Assembly (NCBI GenBank): GCA_012295275.1
Contig: CM022675.1
Coordinates: 14,009,017 to 14,073,016, forward strand
Length of the DNA stretch: 64,000 bases
From: Chrysomallon squamiferum
Lineage: Eukaryota > Mollusca > Gastropoda > Neomphalida > Peltospiridae
Reading direction: 5' to 3'
The position numbers and the translations under genes were made by a program. How positions within the stretch are numbered: the first letter of the stretch is position 1; every line of letters starts with the position of its first letter. The notes beneath the pieces are model-generated. The model was given only the letters and a program-made list of their open reading frames with translations. It made no database searches and had not been told where the DNA came from. Positions 40,201-46,255 of the stretch are shown one piece after another.

Positions 40201-43200
40201 GTATGTATGCTAATCTGCATACTGTCATATGCTACATATAGATTGAAATATTTTTCGTTTTTCAAAAATTACTATTCTGTTTAATAAAAATAGCTAATTC
40301 TCAGAATTCTGAAGGTTAAAACATTGAAAACATTATGTATTGAATTACTCATTAATAAAAAATGTGTTTAATCTGTTTAATAGAAGGAGAAGAGTCAGTC
40401 AAGATATCTGATTCCGGATCCACTCAAATAGGAGATAACTATGTATCCAGTAAGTTAAGAACTGAACGTTTTTTCTTCTGTACATAGATAGCAGGATACA
40501 CGGTAGTGATTAGTAGTTGCATATAAATACATAGACACGGTCTATATAAACAGACATACTTGTACGTATAGTTGGTAATACACAGAACACACAGATGCAC
40601 ACACTTAGACATGCAGACGAGCATTTCACAGTCACACACGAAATATATTCAAACAGAGATAAGGTATGTATGTTACACTGCATGTTGTCATACCTCTACA
40701 TATAGATTCATAAGACGTTCTTCATGTTTGAAAACGTCCTACTACATTTAGCAATTATTACGCAAATATATCCAACATTTTTACGCAAATATATCCAACA
40801 TTTTTACGAATTATGCATTTAGGCTGTGAATTATAAAAAGTATTTACTCTGTTTCACAGAAGGACCAAATTCAGCAAGCATATCTCATTCCGGATCTACT
40901 CAAACAGGAGATAACTATGTATCCAGTAAGTTAGAAACTTAAAGTTTTCTCTTCTGTACATGTTTAACAGGTAACATAGTACACAGTAGTGTTTAGTATT
41001 TGTCTGAAACACACACTGTCACCTGAGCTATTGAACAATGTCCCTACAAATACATAGAAACGGTCGATAGAAACAGACATACCTGTACCTAGACTTAGCA
41101 CATGCACAGAACATGTAGATGCACACACATATACATGCAGACATGCATTGCACAGTCATACCCGAAATATATTCAGACAGAGACACAGGTATGTATGTTA
41201 AACAGCTTCGTGTCCTGTCTCTACATACAGATTAAAACAAAGTGTTTTGTTTTTGAACAACTACTACTGCATTTTATAATTATTGCTACAAGTTTACGCA
41301 AATATATCCAAGATTTTTAGGAATTATGCATTGAATTTGTGAATTATAAAAAGTATTTACTCTGTTTCACAGCAGGATCAAAGTCAGTAAACATATCTAA
41401 TTCCGGATCTACTCAAATAGGAGATAACCGTGTTAGCAGTAAGTTAAAAACTGAAAGTTTTTTCTTGTCTACATGTTTAACAGGCAACAGAATACACAGT
41501 AGTGGTTAGTATTTTTCTGTCACACACTGTCCCCTGAGCAATGTAGAAACCTGCATATAAATACACAGACACGGTCCATATAAACATACACATCTATAAC
41601 TAGACTTAGTACATGCACAGAACACATACACGCAGACAAGCATTAAACAGATATACACGAAAACATATAATGACAGAGACACTGAATATGTATGTTAAAC
41701 TGCATAATGTCATATCTCTACATATAGATTGAAATATTTTTCTTGGATTTGAAAAATTCCAAACCACGCTGAATAATTATAACTAATTCCCAGAATTTGA
41801 CAGGTGAAAAGATTTTTAGAAATTATGCATTGAACTTGTAAATAATAAAAAGTATTTACTCTATTTCACAGAAGGAGAAGAGCCAGCAAAGATATCTCAT
41901 TCCGGATCCACTCAAAAAGGAGATAACTATGTATCCAGTAAGTTTTCTCTTCTGTACATGTTTAATAGGTTGCAGAATACACAGTGGTCGTCAGTTTTTT
42001 TCTGTCACAAACAGTGACCTGACCAACGCAGAAATGTGCACACGAATACATACACACTTACATATAAACATACAAACCTGTACCTCCACATAGCACATAC
42101 ACACGCATACCCATGCACACATGCACTACAAGAACACACACAAATATATATTCAAACAGAGGATCACAGTATGTATCCTAAACTGGATACTGTCATATGC
42201 TACATATAGATTGAAATATTTTTCGTTTTTCAAAAATGACTACTCTGTTCAATAATTATAGCTAATTCTCAGAATTCTGAAGGTTAAAACATTGAAAACA
42301 TTGAAGTACTCATTAATGAAAAAGTATTTAATCTGTTTAACAGAAGGAGAAGAGTCAGTCAACATATCTGATTCCGGATCCACTCAAATAGGAGATAACT
42401 ATGTATCCAGTAAGTTAAGAACTGAACGTTTTTTCTTCTGTACATAGATAGCAGGATACACAGTAGTGATTAGTTTGCATATAAATACATAGACACGGTC
42501 CATATAAACAGACATACTTGTACGTATAGTTGGTACATACACAGAACACATAGATGCACACACTTAGACATGCAGACGAGCATTTCACAGTCACACACGA
42601 AATATATTCAAACAGAGATAAGGTATGTATGTTAAACTGCATGTTGTCATACCTCTACATACAGATTCATAAGACGTTGTTCATGTTTGAAAACGTCCTA
42701 CTACATTTAGCAATTATTGCTACATTTTTACGCAAATATATCCAACATGTTTACGAATTATGCATTTAGGCTGTGAATTATAAAAAGTATTTACTCTGTT
42801 TCACAGAAGGACCAAATTCAGCAAGCATATCTCATTCCGGATCTACTCAAACAGGAGATAACTATGTATCCAGTAAGTTAGAAACTTAAAGTTTTCTCTT
42901 CTGTACATGTTTAACAGGTAACATAATACACAGCAGTGTTTAGTATTTGTCTGAAACACACTCTGTCACCTGAGCTATTGAACAATGTCCCTACAAATAC
43001 ATAGAAACGGTCGATAGAAACAGACATACCTGTACCTAGACTTAGCATATGCACAGAAGACGTAGATGCACACACATATACATGCAAACGTGCATTGCAC
43101 AGTCATACCCGAAATATATTCAGACAGAGACACAGGTATGTATGTTAAACTGCTTCGTGTGCTGTCTCTACATACAGATTAAAACAAAGTGTTTTGTTTT

Positions 43201-46200
43201 TGAACAACTACTACTGCATTTTATAATTATTGCTACAAGTTTACGTAAATACATCCAAGATTTTTAGGAATTATGCATTGAATTTGTGAATTATAAAAAG
43301 TATTTACTCTGTTTCACAGCCGGACCAAAGTCAGTAAACATATCTAATTCTGGATCTACTCTAGTAGGAGATAACCATGTTACCAGTAAGTTAAAAACTG
43401 AAAGTTTTTTCTTGTCTACATGTTTAACAGGCAACAGTTTCACACACTTTCCCCTGAAAAATGTAGATAGGTGTAAAAAATACACAGACTTGGTCCATAT
43501 AAACATACACATCTATATCTAGACTTAGCACATACACAGAACACATACATGTAGACAGGGATTACACAGATTTACACGAAAACATATTCAGACATAGATA
43601 TAGAGTATATATGTTAAACTGCATACTGTCATATCAATACATATATATTGAAATATTTTTTTATTTTTTAAATATTCCTAGTACATTTAATTAATCTAAT
43701 TCCGAGAAGTTTCCAGGTATAATGATTTTTAGAAATTATGCTTTGAAGTTGTAAATAATAAAAAGTATGTACTCTGTTTCATAGTAGTAGAACAGGCAGC
43801 AAAGATATCTCATTCCGGATCCACTCAAAAAGGAGATAACTATGTATCCAGTAAGTTTTGTTTTCTGTGCACTTTTAGTATGTAACAGAATAAAATGTGG
43901 TCACCATTATTTTTTGTCACAAACTGTGACCTGAAGAACGCAGAAACATGGACATATATATACATAGGCACGGTTTATCTAAAAGACGTAGCACATATAC
44001 ATGCATGCACATGCAGACATGCTTTACACGAACATGCAAGCAGATATATTCACACGGAGGCTCATAGTATGTATACTAAACTGTCATATGCTACATATAG
44101 ATTGAAATATGTTTTGTGTTTGAAAAATACTACTGTTTCATAATTATAGCTAAATCTCAGAATTCTGAGGTTAAACTTTTTAAAAGTCGTGCATTGACGT
44201 TCTCATGTATAAAAAGTATTTTCTCTGTTTCACAGAAGGAAAAGAGTCAGTAAACGTATGTGATTCCGGATCCACTCAAGTAGGAGATAACTATATAACC
44301 AGTAAGTTAAAAAGTGAACGTTTTTTCTTCTGTGCATGTTTAATAGATAGCAGAATACACAGTAGTGATTAGTAGTTTTCTGCCACACACTGTCACCTGA
44401 GGAATGTAGACACGGTTCATATATAGATATACATGTTTAACTAGACTTAGCACAGACCACATAGATGCAGACACGCATTACACAGACATACACGAAAACA
44501 TATTCAGACAGAGACACAGGGTATATATGTTAAAGTGTTTACTGTCATATCAATACTTATAGATTGAAATATGTGTTTGTGTTTGAACCATTCCTACTAT
44601 GTTTAATTATTACGTCTAATTCCGAGAATTTCCAGGTAAACACATTTTCAGAAATTATGCATTGAATTTGTAAATATTATAAAGTATTTACTCTGTTTCA
44701 CAGTAGTAAAACAGACATCAGACGTATCTCATTCCGGATCCACTCAAATAGGAGATAACTATGTAACCAGTAAGTTTTCTCTGATGTACATTTTTAATAG
44801 TAACAGAGTACACAGTGGTTATTAATATTTTTTTTCACAAACTGTGACCTGAGCAACGCGGAAAAGTACACATAAATTCATACGAACGGTACATCTAAAA
44901 ATGCAAACCTGTACCTACACGTAGCACATACACGGGTACATACATGCAGACATGCATTACACGAACATACACACAGATATATTCAAACACGGACTCACAG
45001 TATGTATTCTAAACTGCATACTGTCGTATGCTACATATAGACTGAAATATTTTTTTTGTGTTTCAAAAAATACTACTCTGTTTAATAATTATAGCTAATT
45101 CTCAGAATTCTGCAAGTTATTCCATTTTAAAAATTATGTATTGAAGTTCTCATTTATAAAGAATATTTTCTCTGTTTCACAGCAGGAGAAGAGTCAGTAA
45201 ACGTATCTCATTCCGGATCCACTCAAATAGGTCATAACTATGTAACCAGTAAGTTAAAAACTGAATGTTTTCTCTTCTGTAAATGTTTAATACATAACAG
45301 AATATACAGTGGTGACGGATTGTGATCTGAGCAAAGCAACAACGAGCACATAAATGCATAGACACTATACACATAACCGTACATACCTACTCTTAGCACA
45401 TCCACACACATATACATGGAAAAATGGATTACACAGACATACTCACAATATATTTAGACAGAGACACAGGGTTAGTATGATAAACTGCATGCTTTGATAT
45501 CTATATAGAAGGTTCGGGCAAACTTTTTGTAGGAAGAGCATGAGGGCCAGAATAATGATTGAGAAGAAAAAATGATTTTAAATCGTGTATTTTATGTAAA
45601 CAGTAAATTCACTTGCAACGAATTTTAGAGAATTTAATCAGATGGGTTTTGTTGCAGCGATTCAATGTCAGGCTTAATTGATGTGGTTGACAAGGGAAGA
45701 AAGGCATAGAGTTTGCATATTTTGAATTGAAGCTAGCAGCCATTTAAAATTCGCATGCGAGCTCTGTTGATTCAATGTGGCGTTCGAGACGCCTTAAAGT
45801 TTAAATTTGAGTAGAACTTGAATAGCTGTGTCAACTGACTTTATTTCTTTGACTTTTATTTTGCTGTCTCGTGGGCCGGATGGCAACTTTAATTGTGAAC
45901 AGTTTGGCCGTCGAGACTATATATATATATATATATAGGAAAATGTTGTGAGTTCTCTAGTGGATATGATCAACTGTATCATCAGTGCAATGATTGATAG
46001 AAAGAACAAGGCAGATACAGGGCTTCATCTTGTATCACTCATCATCAGTGATCAAAACGTCTTTGATACAGTTACTAACCGTGTTAATACACAGCTTCAA
46101 CAGAAACATGGCAAACTGAATAAAGCATCTCTCACATTATCCTCAGCTTCTTCCGGGTTTATTTATTTTTATTATTTTTTATTTAAATTAAATTTATATT

Positions 46201-46217
46201 TCTTATATATTGAAGAT

Positions 46218-46255
<38 letters not shown>

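Larger units (their letters stand above)
18890..45260 (+). repeat. tandem exon-intron array, about 0.5-kb units in higher-order blocks
   Basis: Each unit holds one exon, a donor GTAAGTT, and conserved intron blocks in order: GAAAGTTTTCTCTTCT, AACAGAATACACAGTAGT, CACACTGTCACCTGA, an ACATACCTGTACCTA/CACATACACAGAACACATA tract, AGACAGAGACAC, TTTAATAATTATATCTAATT, TTATGCATTGAA, then GTATTTACTCTGTTTCACAG. Exon offsets show nested duplication. 19,411-20,985 repeats at 23,499-25,070 (offset about 4,086). The four exons from 27,546 repeat at 29,514 (offset 1,968). The 30.0-32.0 kb stretch reappears at 32.5-34.5 kb (offset about 2,480). 36.0-37.6, 40.4-41.9 and 42.3-43.9 kb form a third block type (offset about 1,945 after removing the transposon). 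Confidence 0.92.

Noticed and set aside
19411-45248. A CRISPR-like regular array
   Set aside because: Units are about 0.5 kb with exon, splice sites and intron, in a eukaryotic locus. There are no short spacers or cas genes.
19058-45374. Recurring minus-strand frames of 60-90 codons (Cys/Val/Tyr-rich) between the repeat exons
   Set aside because: They come from the stop-poor ACATACACAGA-type intron tract copied in every unit. They differ in frame and length between units, and have no start conservation or domain.
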